Notes: generated by a model from the letters alone, not told the origin. Shown: positions 18,951 through 27,991, numbered from the stretch's first letter. The stretch is 64,000 nt of DNA from Bog-756 sp963841885 (GCA_963841885.1 CAWJEK010000014.1:124001-188000), one strand, 5' to 3'. A program made the numbers and translations.

Positions 18951-20066
18951 TCAAGCCGGGTCAGGCGGCCGGCACGGGTACCGGGCGGTCGACCCGCGCC
19001 CCAGGCCGGCGGTCTCGACGGCGAGCGCCATGTCCGTCACGCGGGCCCTCGGGCCGGCCAGGACCACGTACTCGGTGTTCCGCAGGTGGGAGATCTTCCC
19101 CACCTTGCGACCCGACGGGTCGTGGATGCCGATCCGGGCCCCCACGTAGCGGGCCGAATCGAAGGCCAGCACCTCCACGTGCCCCCGGGCCGAGCACACG
19201 TCGTGGAGTTCGTCGTAGCTGAGCCATGCCTCGTTGTTGTACGAGAGCACGACCACCTCGGCGTCTACGCCGGCGACCACGCCACCCAGGGCCACCGGCA
19301 TGGTCCGACGTCCGTTGAACGGACTCCGCCCGGCCGGGTCGCGCAGGTCGTCCCGCTTGCACGCCACCCCGTAGTGGTCAGGGGCGTCCCAGGCCACCAG
19401 CGTCTCCCAGACGTGGTAGTTCGAGTCGTACCGGTGCTGGTTGTACGGCGGGTCGAGGTAGGCCAGGTCGACGGGGCCCAGGGCGCCACCGGCGACGAGG
19501 CCGCAGGCGTCGCCGCGTACGGCCCGACCCGGACCCGGCACCAGATCCGGCACCCGCAGGGAGAGCGGCCGGTCGGCCCGGGGGGCCCACCGCTTCAGGT
19601 AGGCCATCTGGAGCCCGGTGGTCGAGTCGACCCGGTCGGCCGCCTCCAGCAGGCTCGTCACCAGGATCGGCCACAGCGGGGTACCGGCCCAGTGGTCGTC
19701 GATGGCCTGCCGCACGGCGTCGATGCGAGCCCCGTTCTCAGGTCGGAAGTAGCGCGACTCCACACAGAACGTCTGGGTCACGTAACCGGCCCGGCCGGGC
19801 ACGGCGTCGAGCCGCTCGACGGCGGCCGCCACCTCGGCCCGGAGCCCGGGGTCGGCCCCGGGGTCCGCCGCCACGTAGCAACGGGCCAGCACGTGGGCGC
19901 ACCGGGCGCTGTCGACCGCCGTGGTGGCGATCCCGAGTCCCTTGAAGGCCTGGGACACCCGGGTCGTGCCGCAGAACAGGTCGAGCGCGGTACGGGCCCC
20001 ACTGGCCTCGGCCAGCACCGTGAGGGCCGGCACCAGGCGCCGCTTCGACCCCAGGTACTTGATCAT
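18951..20066 (-). CDS. DNA adenine methylase, D12 class (orphan)
   Basis: An N6-adenine DNA methyltransferase of 371 residues. MIKYLGSKRRLVPAL is the N-terminal SAM-binding motif of the D12/Dam-like class. LDLFCGTTRVSQAFK holds the FxG motif I, and YLDPPYNQHRY is the catalytic DPPY. A central variable region of about 130 residues would recognise the target. No restriction endonuclease, specificity subunit or phage gene is adjacent, so this is an orphan methylase that may serve regulation, replication timing or protection. The frame is intact. It is followed (upstream in sequence) by a HIT protein in the same orientation after 27 bases. Confidence 0.85.
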   Translation of the reverse strand: MIKYLGSKRRLVPALTVLAEASGARTALDLFCGTTRVSQAFKGLGIATTAVDSARCAHVLARCYVAADPGADPGLRAEVAAAVERLDAVPGRAGYVTQTFCVESRYFRPENGARIDAVRQAIDDHWAGTPLWPILVTSLLEAADRVDSTTGLQMAYLKRWAPRADRPLSLRVPDLVPGPGRAVRGDACGLVAGGALGPVDLAYLDPPYNQHRYDSNYHVWETLVAWDAPDHYGVACKRDDLRDPAGRSPFNGRRTMPVALGGVVAGVDAEVVVLSYNNEAWLSYDELHDVCSARGHVEVLAFDSARYVGARIGIHDPSGRKVGKISHLRNTEYVVLAGPRARVTDMALAVETAGLGRGSTARYPCRPPDPA

Positions 20067-20093
20067 GCCCTGCCGCGCCGGCTCACCCGCCGG

Positions 20094-20405
20094 TCACGAA
20101 CGTCCGAAGCGCCGCGCCCACCACTGCGGGTCCCGGGCGTGGGCGTGGAAGTGGTCCGGGATCTGGCGCATGACCCGGTCATAGGACCACACGCCCTCCC
20201 CCAGGACCCGGTCGGCCACCTCGCCCAGTCGGGCCAGCATGTGGTCGACGTCGGACTCGGGGGGCTCGTTGCCGTGTTGCTTCCACACCACCATCGGGAC
20301 GCCGCACACCTCGCAGTCGGCCACCCAGCAGGTGTCGTCCTCGTGGAACCACTCGGTGATCCGCGCCGCCTCGCACAGTTCGCACGCCCCTCCGGTGCGG
20401 CTCAT
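20094..20405 (-). CDS. HIT-like zinc-binding protein
   Basis: A 103-residue protein with a C-terminal HFHAHAR, which fits the HxHxHxx histidine triad of nucleotide hydrolases and transferases. Four cysteines in CELC and CWVADCEVCG at the N-terminus would hold zinc, as in zinc-type HIT proteins. It is short for a full HIT domain, so catalysis is not certain. ATG 20405 overlaps the kinase stop (ATGA), so its translation is coupled to the PASTA kinase. Confidence 0.7.
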   Translation of the reverse strand: MSRTGGACELCEAARITEWFHEDDTCWVADCEVCGVPMVVWKQHGNEPPESDVDHMLARLGEVADRVLGEGVWSYDRVMRQIPDHFHAHARDPQWWARRFGRS

Positions 20406-22372
20406 GCCGTGTAGACGTCCACCGTCGAGCCGACCGGCACCGACGATCCGGCCGCCGGGGCGCTCGACACGACCGTGGTGGAGCCGGGAGGACCGTAGGG
20501 ACCGCCGACCACCAGGCCGAGCGCCCGGAGTTCGGACTCCGCCGCCAACGGCGACGAGTCGATCAGCGGCGGCACGGTGACGGGCTTGGGCCCGAGGGAG
20601 ATCTGGACCGTGACCGTCGAGCCGAAGGGCTGGACCGTCCCCGCCCCCGGCACGGTGGCGACGACCTCGGTGGCCGGCACCGTCGACGAGTAGAGCTTCG
20701 TCTCGGTCGGGACGAAGCCGGCCGCGGTCAGCGCCGCGGCGGCCGACGCGTAGGTGCTCCCGGTCCCGACGACGGTGGGAACGGGCACCGGGGCGTGACC
20801 CTTGGACGTGACGATGGTGACGGTGGAGCCGTAGGGGGCGTGCCCGGTCGGCGTGGTGCCGAGCACCCCACCGGTGGGCACCGTGGCGTTGTACTGGGCG
20901 GCGGTGGCCGGACAGACCCCCACCAGGTGCACGACGGCCAGGGCGGCCACCGCGTCGTGGCAGTCGGTGAACGAGGTGACGTCGGGCACGGCGACGAGCG
21001 GGAGCCCCGTCGAGACCACGACCGCCACGGTCGAGCCCTGCTTGACCGAGACCGCGGCACCCCGAGACCGGGCGACCGGCTGCTGGCTGATGACGACGCC
21101 GGCGGGCACGCTGATCGAGGAGCTCCGGCCCGACACCCGGAGCGTGAGATGGGCCTCGGTGGCCGCCGAGGTGGCCGCCGGCAGCGACCGACCCACCAGG
21201 ACGGGTACCGGTGTCGAGGGGGTGAAGGCCTGGGTGGAGACGGCCCAGGCGATGCCGCCGGCCAGCAGGGCGGCCACCACCACGCCGATGGCTACCAGCC
21301 AGGGCCAGCGGCGGCGCCTGGTCTCGTCCTCGGTCGCCGGTGGCTCGTCCCCCGGAGGCCGCGGGCTGCTCTTGGCCGCCACGGCGGCCGGCAGCCCGAG
21401 TTCGGTGAGGTCGCCCACCGGCTCGGGGGACCGTGTCGGGGTCCGGTTCGGTCGCTCGATCCGGGGGGTGAGCCCCACGGCGGCGGCCATCAGGAAGGGG
21501 TCCTCCTCCTCGCGCTCCTCGGTCACGAGCGGGAGGGGCTGCGGATCGGGCAGCGTCGCCGCCAGCTCGGCGAGACGGGCGCCGAAGGTGGCGGCGTCGT
21601 ACCGCTCGGAGGGATCGGGGGCCGCGGCCCACGTGAGCACGTCGCCCAGAGGCCCGAGGGCCTCGTGTTCCGGCAGCAGGGCACCGATGCGGGCCATCAT
21701 GGTGGCCACCGTGGTGTCACCGATGAAGGGCGCCTCCCCCGTGACCCCCTCGTAGAGCACCAGGGCCAGGGCGTAGACGTCCGCCTTGCCGTCGAGGACC
21801 CAGCCCTCGACCTGTTCGGGAGCGGCGTAGCGGGCGGTGCCCAGGATGGCCCCGTCCGGCTCCGTCCAGGCCGCCTCGGCCAGGGCCCGGGCCAGGCCGA
21901 AGTCGGCGATTCGCAGGCGGCCGTCGGCGTCGAAGAGGAGGTTGGCCGGTTTGATGTCCCGGTGGATGAGCCCCCGGCGGTGGGCGTAGTCGAGTCCGGC
22001 GCACGCCTCGATGCCGATGCGCACCGCCTGCTCGGGGGTGAGCAGGGTCCCGGTGTCGTAGATCTGGCGGAGCGATCCGCCGGCGAGGTATTCGAGCACC
22101 AGGTAGGGCTCGCCGTCCTGCTCGCCCCAGTCGTAGACCCGCAGGACGTTCGGGTGGTTGAGGGCGGCGACGGCCCGCGCCTCGGCCCGGAAGCGCTTGA
22201 GGAAGGCCTGGTCGCCGGCCAGGGCCGGGTGCAGGACCTTGATGGCCACCTGGCGCTTGAGGGATACGTCCTCGGCCAGGTACACGTGCGCGGACGCACC
22301 GGTCCCCACAGGTGTGACGAGTCGGTAGCGGTCGCCGAGGACGCGCCCGATGGAGTCGGTGAGACTCGGCAT
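20402..22372 (-). CDS. Ser/Thr protein kinase with four PASTA domains
   Basis: A Hanks-type kinase of 656 residues. It has a Gly loop GTGASAHVYLAE (23-34), K45 in VAIKVL, catalytic HRDIKPAN (D139), DFG (D157) and APEQ (185). A single membrane helix, WPWLVAIGVVVAALLAGGIAWAV without its ends, lies at about 357-378. Four extracellular PASTA repeats run to the C-terminus, each with the P.V.G pattern; these bind muropeptides or lipid II in PknB. The second repeat carries a Cys pair (DCHD, GVCP) that could form a disulfide. The ATG at 22372 begins right at the kinase domain. Unlike the usual pknB locus there are no division or PBP genes nearby; a HIT protein is coupled downstream. Confidence 0.93.
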   Translation of the reverse strand: MPSLTDSIGRVLGDRYRLVTPVGTGASAHVYLAEDVSLKRQVAIKVLHPALAGDQAFLKRFRAEARAVAALNHPNVLRVYDWGEQDGEPYLVLEYLAGGSLRQIYDTGTLLTPEQAVRIGIEACAGLDYAHRRGLIHRDIKPANLLFDADGRLRIADFGLARALAEAAWTEPDGAILGTARYAAPEQVEGWVLDGKADVYALALVLYEGVTGEAPFIGDTTVATMMARIGALLPEHEALGPLGDVLTWAAAPDPSERYDAATFGARLAELAATLPDPQPLPLVTEEREEEDPFLMAAAVGLTPRIERPNRTPTRSPEPVGDLTELGLPAAVAAKSSPRPPGDEPPATEDETRRRRWPWLVAIGVVVAALLAGGIAWAVSTQAFTPSTPVPVLVGRSLPAATSAATEAHLTLRVSGRSSSISVPAGVVISQQPVARSRGAAVSVKQGSTVAVVVSTGLPLVAVPDVTSFTDCHDAVAALAVVHLVGVCPATAAQYNATVPTGGVLGTTPTGHAPYGSTVTIVTSKGHAPVPVPTVVGTGSTYASAAAALTAAGFVPTETKLYSSTVPATEVVATVPGAGTVQPFGSTVTVQISLGPKPVTVPPLIDSSPLAAESELRALGLVVGGPYGPPGSTTVVSSAPAAGSSVPVGSTVDVYTA

Positions 22373-22480
22373 GGCTCTGCTCAGGCTAGCGATCGCATCC
22401 TCCACCGCGGTGGACGGGTCGAACCGGACCTGGCGTGGGCGGTCCTGGCGATCCGGGACCGGGCGCAGGACCCACCCTGC

Positions 22481-22561
22481 CCCGAGCGATCGGGTGCGGA
22501 CGCGACGAGGACGGGGCCGTAGCCCCGTCCTCGTCGGTGTGGGCCCACCCGATCGCTCGGG
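22481..22561. terminator. nested perfect inverted repeats, probable terminator
   Basis: Two perfect stems are nested. The outer is CCCGAGCGATCGGGTG (22481-22496) with its exact complement at 22546-22561 (16 bp). The inner is GACGAGGACGGGGC (22504-22517) and its complement at 22522-22535 (14 bp) around a CGTA loop. It lies between the stop of the secreted-protein gene and the kinase gene, both on the minus strand. No T tract follows. An intrinsic terminator is the simplest reading; a cruciform or protein site is possible. Confidence 0.6.
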
Positions 22562-22574
22562 CGGTCCCGGGTGA

Positions 22575-23208
22575 CTACTTGAGGGTGATGCCCGTGGCCC
22601 CACCGTTCAGGGTGAGCGACGAGATGCTGGAAAGTCCGGCCAGGGTGGTGACGCTGTCGTCCGTCTGAGCAGAGATGGAGCTCGTCTTGCCCTTGTCGGA
22701 TCCACCGAAGCTGCCCGACTCCTTGCCGGCGAGGGCCAGCGTGGCATACGTCTCGGTCGGGTCCAGACCACCGGTGACCGTCTTCAGCGCGATCGAGGTC
22801 GCAGGGATCGCGATCGAACCACCGGACCAGGTCACGGTGAGCGTGCCCTTCTCCTTGTTGGTGCCGAGCAGGCTGCCCGTGGTGCAGCAGGGCTTCTTGG
22901 CGCTGCCGGCCTTACCGTTGGAGATGGTGCCCGAGATCGAACCGGTCACCGTACCGGTCACGGTCACAGGGCCACTGACGGTGCAGCCGCTGATGGAACC
23001 GGACAGCGTGGACATCTCGGTGCCGCTGGTGGCGCCGGCGGCGGTCAGCGGGATGCTGAAGGAGACCGTGTCGGCCTCGGTGGTGCAGGTGATCGAGTCG
23101 TTGGCCACCGTCGGCGTCTTGGCCGCACCGGCGACACCGCCGGTGACGGCAATGACTGCTGACGGGCATGGCCACCGCGGCCGCGGTCACGAGGATCTTG
23201 CGGATCAT
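22575..23208 (-). CDS. small secreted Thr/Ser-rich protein, unknown family (frame broken in signal peptide)
   Basis: A secreted protein of about 210 residues that I do not recognise. ATG 23208 has GGAG eight bases upstream and starts a signal peptide, MIRKILVTAAAVAMPVS. After a one-base shift near 23152 the signal peptide continues VIAVTGGVAGAAKTP with a likely cleavage after GAA. The mature part is rich in Thr, Ser and Gly with beta-strand-like alternation and contains one CC pair (KKPCCTTG) and single cysteines at CTT and GCT. No membrane anchor or sorting signal is present. It has a long leader and its own promoter, and ends before the nested hairpin. Confidence 0.7.
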
Positions 23209-23632
23209 ATTGGTTGCTCCTTGTTTCCCCCGTGTCGCCACGGGCTAGAAGTCAGGCGACGGACGCCCCCCGACGTGTGTTCCACCGGACCCGACAACCC
23301 CCTCGGGCGATCGGCAGGAGTTATAACGTGCGAGATCTCCCAACCGTTACAACGGGAGTTGACGGTTCCCGCGTAGCTTGTGCGCACTCGGTACCGTCGA
23401 ACCGACGCCCCCCGACTGCCCCTGCGCTACGAACAGGACCGGTCTCCCCACTTGCCCTCGTGAGTCCTGGTCTGGTTTCCGTACAGTAACTACGTAACCT
23501 CCCGTTTACAAGGAGGGGCAGGTCCCAACTTCCGATCTCCGGGCAAAATCCTCGAATTGTGAGGAGGAGCGGCTCCGACCCCGCTGCGGAATCGTGACAG
23601 GAGGAAGGAGGCCCTGACCTGCCACGACGGGG
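23209..23632. other. 424-bp intergenic region between ligA and the secreted-protein gene
   Basis: This stretch is noticeably lower in GC than its surroundings and holds the promoter described at 23483-23511. A second minus-strand -10-like hexamer, TATAAC, lies at 23325-23320. No gene is visible on either strand. The 5' leader of the secreted-protein mRNA would be about 270 nt from the upstream promoter. Confidence 0.4.
23483..23511 (-). promoter_or_regulatory. sigma-70-type promoter for the secreted-protein gene
   Basis: On the minus strand TTGTAA (23511-23506) and TACTGT (23488-23483) are separated by exactly 17 bp, a good match to -35 and -10 consensus in a GC-rich genome. It would drive the gene starting at 23208. 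Confidence 0.45.
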
Positions 23633-25729
23633 TCAGTCGGTGGTCGGCAGGGCGCCCGAGCCGAGGAATTCGTCGAAGTGGTCCCCCGGGACGATCGGGA
23701 CCCCGAGCTGTTCGGCCCTGGTCACCTTGGAGGCACCGGGGGCCCGTCCCACCACCACGGCGTACGTCTTCTTCGACACCGTTCCGGGTGACTTCCCCCC
23801 TCGGGCGAGCACGGCGGCCTCCGCTTCCTCCCGGGTGTACCCGTCCAACGTGCCGGTCACCACGACGGAACGTCCCTCCAGGGTCTGCGCTAGCTCCCCT
23901 CCGCCCCCCACCCCGGTCGGGTCGGGCTCGGTCAGGTTGACGCCGGCGGCCCGTAGCCGCTCGACCACCGACCGGTTGACCGGCGAGGCGAACCACGCCA
24001 CCACGCTCGACGCGATGACGGGCCCGACACCGTCGATGCGGGCCAGGGTCTCCACGTCGGAGCCCAGTACCCCGTCGATGTCCCGACAGGCCCGGGCCAG
24101 AGCGGTGGCCCCGACCTGACCGAGGTGGCGGATGCCCAGGCCGATCAGCACCCGGCTGAGCGGCCGCCCGCGCGAGATGTCGATGGCCCCGAGCAGATTG
24201 GCCACCGAGAGTTCGGCGAATCCCTCGAGGCCGGCGAACGTCTCGGGGGTGAAGGAGTAGAGGTCGGCCACGTCCACGAGCCGGCCGTGGTCGACGAGCA
24301 GCTGCACGCGCTGCTCGCCGAGTCCCTCGATGTCCATGGCCGACCGCGAGGCGAAGTGGGCGATGCGCTGGACCCGCTGGCCCGGGCAGTCGAGATTGGT
24401 GCAGAACGTGTCGCTCTCCCCCTCGAGCCGTTCGAGGGGGGCCGCACACACCGGACACGTCGTCGGGAACTTCCAGGCCGGTCGGCGGCGCTTCCCCTTC
24501 ACCCGGACCGGGCCGACCACCTCGGGGATCACGTCGCCGGCCTTCCGTACGATCACCGTGTCGCCCGGCCGTACGTCCTTCAGGCGGACCTGGTCCTCGT
24601 TGTGGAGGGTGGCGAGGCCGACCGTCGACCCGCCCACGAACACCGGCTCGAGCACGGCGAACGGCGTGGCCTTGCCGGTCCGGCCGATCGACACCGCGAT
24701 GTCGCGCAGCGTCGTCGACCGTTCCTCGGGTGGGAACTTGTAGGCGATCGCCCAGCGGGGGGCGCGCGACGTGGAGCCGAGCGCCCGCTGCAGTGCGAGG
24801 TCGTCGACCTTCACCACCACGCCGTCGATCTCGTAGTCGAGGTCGTGGCGGTGCTCCTCCCACCGGGCGCAGAAGGCCAGCACGTCGTCGAGACCGTGCA
24901 CGAGGCGCACCTCGGGATTCACCGGGAAACCGGCGCGGCCCAGCCAGGCGAGGGTGGCCGACTGGCTGGTGGCCAGGTCGGGCGTCGGGCCGCCGGGCTC
25001 GTTCGAGGGGGCCGGGGCCACCTCTCCGACCTGGTACGCCCAGAACGACAGCGCCCGGGACGCCGTCACCGCGGCGTCCTTCTGGCGCAACGAGCCGGCT
25101 GCGGAGTTACGGGGATTCACGAACAGCCGGTCGCCCGCCTCCGCCTGGCGCCGGTTGAGGTCGTCGAAGGCGGCGATGGGCATGTAGATCTCGCCCCGCA
25201 CCTCGAGCACGTCCGGCGGGGGTCCGGCGGCCGGGTCGAGCCGCTTCGGGACGGCGGCGACGGTGGCGACGTTGGCGGTGACGTCCTCGCCCGTGGTGCC
25301 GTCTCCCCGGGTGGCGGCCTGCACGAAGACCCCCTCCCGGTAGAGCAGCGACATCGCCAGACCGTCGATCTTGAGCTCGCACTCGAAGGCGGTGTCCGGC
25401 GGCACCTGTTTGGCCACCCGGTCGGCCCAGGCCCGCAGCTCGTCCGGGCTGAAGGCGTTGTCCAGGCTCATCATCGGCACGTGGTGGACCACCGGGGCGA
25501 ACAGTGTCGACGGCGCCGCCCCGACGGTGGTGGTCGGCGAATCCGGCACGACCAGGTCGGGGTGCTCGGCCTCGATACCCCGCAGTTCCCTGACCAGCTC
25601 GTCGTACTCGGCGTCGGTGATCTCGGGGTCGTCGAGCACGTGGTACCGCTCGTTGTGGTGGGCGATGAGCGCCCGCAGCTCGGCCGACCGCCCGACCGGG
25701 TCGGACGCCGAAGTGGATCCGTCGCTCAT
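23633..25729 (-). CDS. ligA: NAD-dependent DNA ligase
   Basis: The essential replicative ligase, 698 residues, sealing nicks with NAD+. The domain order is complete. The Ia NMN-binding domain has HHNERYHVLDDPEITDAEYDELV. The adenylation domain has the AMP-lysine K120 in ELKIDG. Then come the OB fold, a zinc finger (CPVC with CTNLDCPGQ), the helix-hairpin-helix repeats, and a C-terminal BRCT domain (GRSVVVTGTLDGYTREEAE). ATG 25729 overlaps the mnmA stop (ATGA). The frame is intact over all 2.1 kb. Confidence 0.97.
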   Translation of the reverse strand: MSDGSTSASDPVGRSAELRALIAHHNERYHVLDDPEITDAEYDELVRELRGIEAEHPDLVVPDSPTTTVGAAPSTLFAPVVHHVPMMSLDNAFSPDELRAWADRVAKQVPPDTAFECELKIDGLAMSLLYREGVFVQAATRGDGTTGEDVTANVATVAAVPKRLDPAAGPPPDVLEVRGEIYMPIAAFDDLNRRQAEAGDRLFVNPRNSAAGSLRQKDAAVTASRALSFWAYQVGEVAPAPSNEPGGPTPDLATSQSATLAWLGRAGFPVNPEVRLVHGLDDVLAFCARWEEHRHDLDYEIDGVVVKVDDLALQRALGSTSRAPRWAIAYKFPPEERSTTLRDIAVSIGRTGKATPFAVLEPVFVGGSTVGLATLHNEDQVRLKDVRPGDTVIVRKAGDVIPEVVGPVRVKGKRRRPAWKFPTTCPVCAAPLERLEGESDTFCTNLDCPGQRVQRIAHFASRSAMDIEGLGEQRVQLLVDHGRLVDVADLYSFTPETFAGLEGFAELSVANLLGAIDISRGRPLSRVLIGLGIRHLGQVGATALARACRDIDGVLGSDVETLARIDGVGPVIASSVVAWFASPVNRSVVERLRAAGVNLTEPDPTGVGGGGELAQTLEGRSVVVTGTLDGYTREEAEAAVLARGGKSPGTVSKKTYAVVVGRAPGASKVTRAEQLGVPIVPGDHFDEFLGSGALPTTD

Positions 25730-26796
25730 CGCACCACACCCGATCCGACGACCGACTCCGGCCGCCCGGGGTCGTACAGGGCGACGGTCTGACCCGGCGC
25801 CACCCGCCGCTGCGGGGTGGCGAACGTCACCGTCAGCCCGTCGCCGTCGGCCCGGACGCAAGCCGGCACGGCCGCCCCGTGGGCGCTGCACTGGGCCAGC
25901 GCGTCGAACCCGTCGGCCACCGTGGTCGGCGGGGCGTCGACCCAGGCGACGGTCGTCAGTTCGGCCGACCCCGCCATCGACGCCTCCGGTGGTCCGACGG
26001 TGACCCGCCGTCCGGGCACGTCGACGGCCGTCACGAAGCGGCGCCGGCCGTCGGTGCCGTGCCCCATGCCCCGGCGCTGTCCGACCGTGACCAGCTCCAC
26101 GGCCTCCACCTCGCCGAGGTCGGCCCCCGACTCGTGGTCCACCAGGCGACCGGCGTGCAGCGGCACCCGGTCCCCGATGAACCCGGCCCGTCCGGCATCG
26201 GAACGGATGAAGCACACGTCCTGACTGTCCGGCTTGGCGGCGGTCCGCAGCCCCAGCCGGGTGGCGGTGGCCCGCACCGCGTCCTTGGTCATCTCCCCCA
26301 CCGGGAACCGGGTCCGGGCCAACTGGTCCTGGCCGAGCATGGCCAGCACGTACGACTGGTCCTTGGCCGGGTCGGCCCCACGCAGCAGGCGCCAGGTACC
26401 GTCCCCGTCCCGCCCGACCCGGGCGTGATGGCCCGTGGCCACCGCGTCGAAGCCGAGATCCCCCGCCCGGTCCAGGAGACGGTCGAACTTGAGGTGCCGG
26501 TTGCACTCGATGCAGGGGTTGGGGGTGCGGCCCTCGGCGTGCCCGGCGACGTACGGGTCGACCACCCGGGCCTCGAAGTCGGCGCTGAAATTGAACACGT
26601 GATGGACGATGCCCAGTTGGTCGGCCACCCGCCGGGCGTCCTCCACGTCGGCCACCGAGCAACAGCCGGAGTCGGAGTCGCCCCCCCACAGCTTGAGGGT
26701 GGCGCCCACCACGTCGGCCGCCCCGTGGACGTCGACGGCCAGCGCCGCGGCCACCGACGAGTCGACTCCTCCGGACATGGCCACCAGGACGCGCAC
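25726..26796 (-). CDS. mnmA: tRNA-specific 2-thiouridylase
   Basis: MnmA thiolates U34 of Lys, Glu and Gln tRNAs. The 356-residue protein starts with the PP-loop ATPase motif SGGVDSS (8-14). The two catalytic cysteines are in NPCIECN (C98) and SQDVCF (C195), and the C-terminal domain has the family GQRRG element. GTG 26796 lies four bases after the cysteine desulfurase stop, and the gene's end overlaps ligA. A desulfurase directly upstream is the natural sulfur donor. Confidence 0.95.
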   Translation of the reverse strand: MRVLVAMSGGVDSSVAAALAVDVHGAADVVGATLKLWGGDSDSGCCSVADVEDARRVADQLGIVHHVFNFSADFEARVVDPYVAGHAEGRTPNPCIECNRHLKFDRLLDRAGDLGFDAVATGHHARVGRDGDGTWRLLRGADPAKDQSYVLAMLGQDQLARTRFPVGEMTKDAVRATATRLGLRTAAKPDSQDVCFIRSDAGRAGFIGDRVPLHAGRLVDHESGADLGEVEAVELVTVGQRRGMGHGTDGRRRFVTAVDVPGRRVTVGPPEASMAGSAELTTVAWVDAPPTTVADGFDALAQCSAHGAAVPACVRADGDGLTVTFATPQRRVAPGQTVALYDPGRPESVVGSGVVR

Positions 26797-26800
26797 GGGC

Positions 26801-27991
26801 CTAGTTTCGCAGGGCGTCGAGGACGCCGGGAACGCATGCCAGCGCATGGTCGACATCGTCGTCGGTGGTTGTCACACCCAGCGAGAACCGGAGGCCCGAC
26901 GAGGCCTCGCCCGCGCCGAGCCCCATGGCCACCAGCACGTGGCTCGGCTCCACCGCTCCGCTCGAGCAGGCGGCCCCCGCCGACACGGCCACCCCGGCCT
27001 CGTCGAGCAGCACGACCGCCGCCTCGGCTTCGACCCCGGCCACCCGCAGGTGCAGCAGACCGGCCACCCGTCGGTCGCGGTCACCGCTCTCGACGGATCC
27101 GGGCACCGCGGCCGACAGCCCGTCCCCCAGGCGGTCCCGGAGCACCCGCACCCGGGCCTCGTCCCCGGAACGACCGGCCACCGTGGCCGCCAGGGCAGCC
27201 GCCGCGCCGACCGCACCCGCCACGTTGGGGGTCCCGCTACGCCGGCCCCGCTCCTGGCCACCACCGTCGATACGGGGTCGCACGCGCGTGCCGTGGCGCA
27301 CGATGAGCGCTCCGACCCCCTTGGGACCCCCGAACTTGTGGGCGCTCACCGACACCAGGGCGGCCGGAGCCGTCACCGCGCCCGCGTCGAGCCACGGGAC
27401 GGCCTGCACGGCGTCGGTGTGGAGCACCGCCCGGGGGCAGCGCTCGGCCACCAGTTCGGCGATGGCCGACAGGGGCTGGATGGTCCCCAGTTCGTTGTTC
27501 ACCGTCATGACCGACACCAGGCCAACGTCGCCCCGGCAGGCGTCGGACAGGGCGTCGAGGTCGATGCGGCCGTCGGAACCGGCGGGCACCTCGCGCAGCT
27601 CGGCGCCCGTCCGGACGGACAGGGACCGGCACGCCTCCAGGACGGCGTGGTGCTCGATGGCCGAGCACACGACGGCCGGGGGCGGTCCGTCGGGGTGCCG
27701 TTCGGCCACCGCCTCCCACCCCCCGTGGACGGCCAGGCCGTCCGCTTCGGTCCCGCCCGAGGTGAGGACCACCTCGCCCGGGGCGGCACCCAGCAGCTCG
27801 GCGATCCGGTCACGGGCATCGTCGAGGGCGACGCGTGCCCGGCGGGACTCGGCGTGGGCCCCGGACGGATTGGCGAACTCCTCGGTCAGCAGGGGGAGCA
27901 TGGCCTCGAGCGCCTCGGGGCGCAGCGGCGTCGTCGCCGCATGGTCGAAGTACGCCCGGCGCCCGGTGTCCCCCGTCACCCGAACGCCCAC
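26801..27991 (-). CDS. cysteine desulfurase, NifS/IscS type
   Basis: A PLP enzyme of 396 residues converting cysteine to alanine and enzyme-bound persulfide. AYFDHAATTPLRPEA is the family N-terminus. The PLP lysine is K219 in SAHKFGGPKG, and the persulfide cysteine is C342 in GAACSSG, in the short loop typical of group I (NifS/IscS). With no iscR/iscU nearby and mnmA four bases downstream, its main role here is likely tRNA thiolation. GTG 27991 starts it; an in-frame GTG at 27979 is possible. Confidence 0.93.
   Translation of the reverse strand: MGVRVTGDTGRRAYFDHAATTPLRPEALEAMLPLLTEEFANPSGAHAESRRARVALDDARDRIAELLGAAPGEVVLTSGGTEADGLAVHGGWEAVAERHPDGPPPAVVCSAIEHHAVLEACRSLSVRTGAELREVPAGSDGRIDLDALSDACRGDVGLVSVMTVNNELGTIQPLSAIAELVAERCPRAVLHTDAVQAVPWLDAGAVTAPAALVSVSAHKFGGPKGVGALIVRHGTRVRPRIDGGGQERGRRSGTPNVAGAVGAAAALAATVAGRSGDEARVRVLRDRLGDGLSAAVPGSVESGDRDRRVAGLLHLRVAGVEAEAAVVLLDEAGVAVSAGAACSSGAVEPSHVLVAMGLGAGEASSGLRFSLGVTTTDDDVDHALACVPGVLDALRN

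Noticed and set aside
16882..19149. A 755-codon plus-strand open frame
   Set aside because: It lies antisense to the MFS, SDR and methylase genes and shows only Arg/Gly/His-rich shadow sequence.
23633..26689. A 1018-codon ligA product including the mnmA region
   Set aside because: The upstream part is out-of-frame mnmA; ATG 25729 overlaps the mnmA stop and begins the ligase fold.
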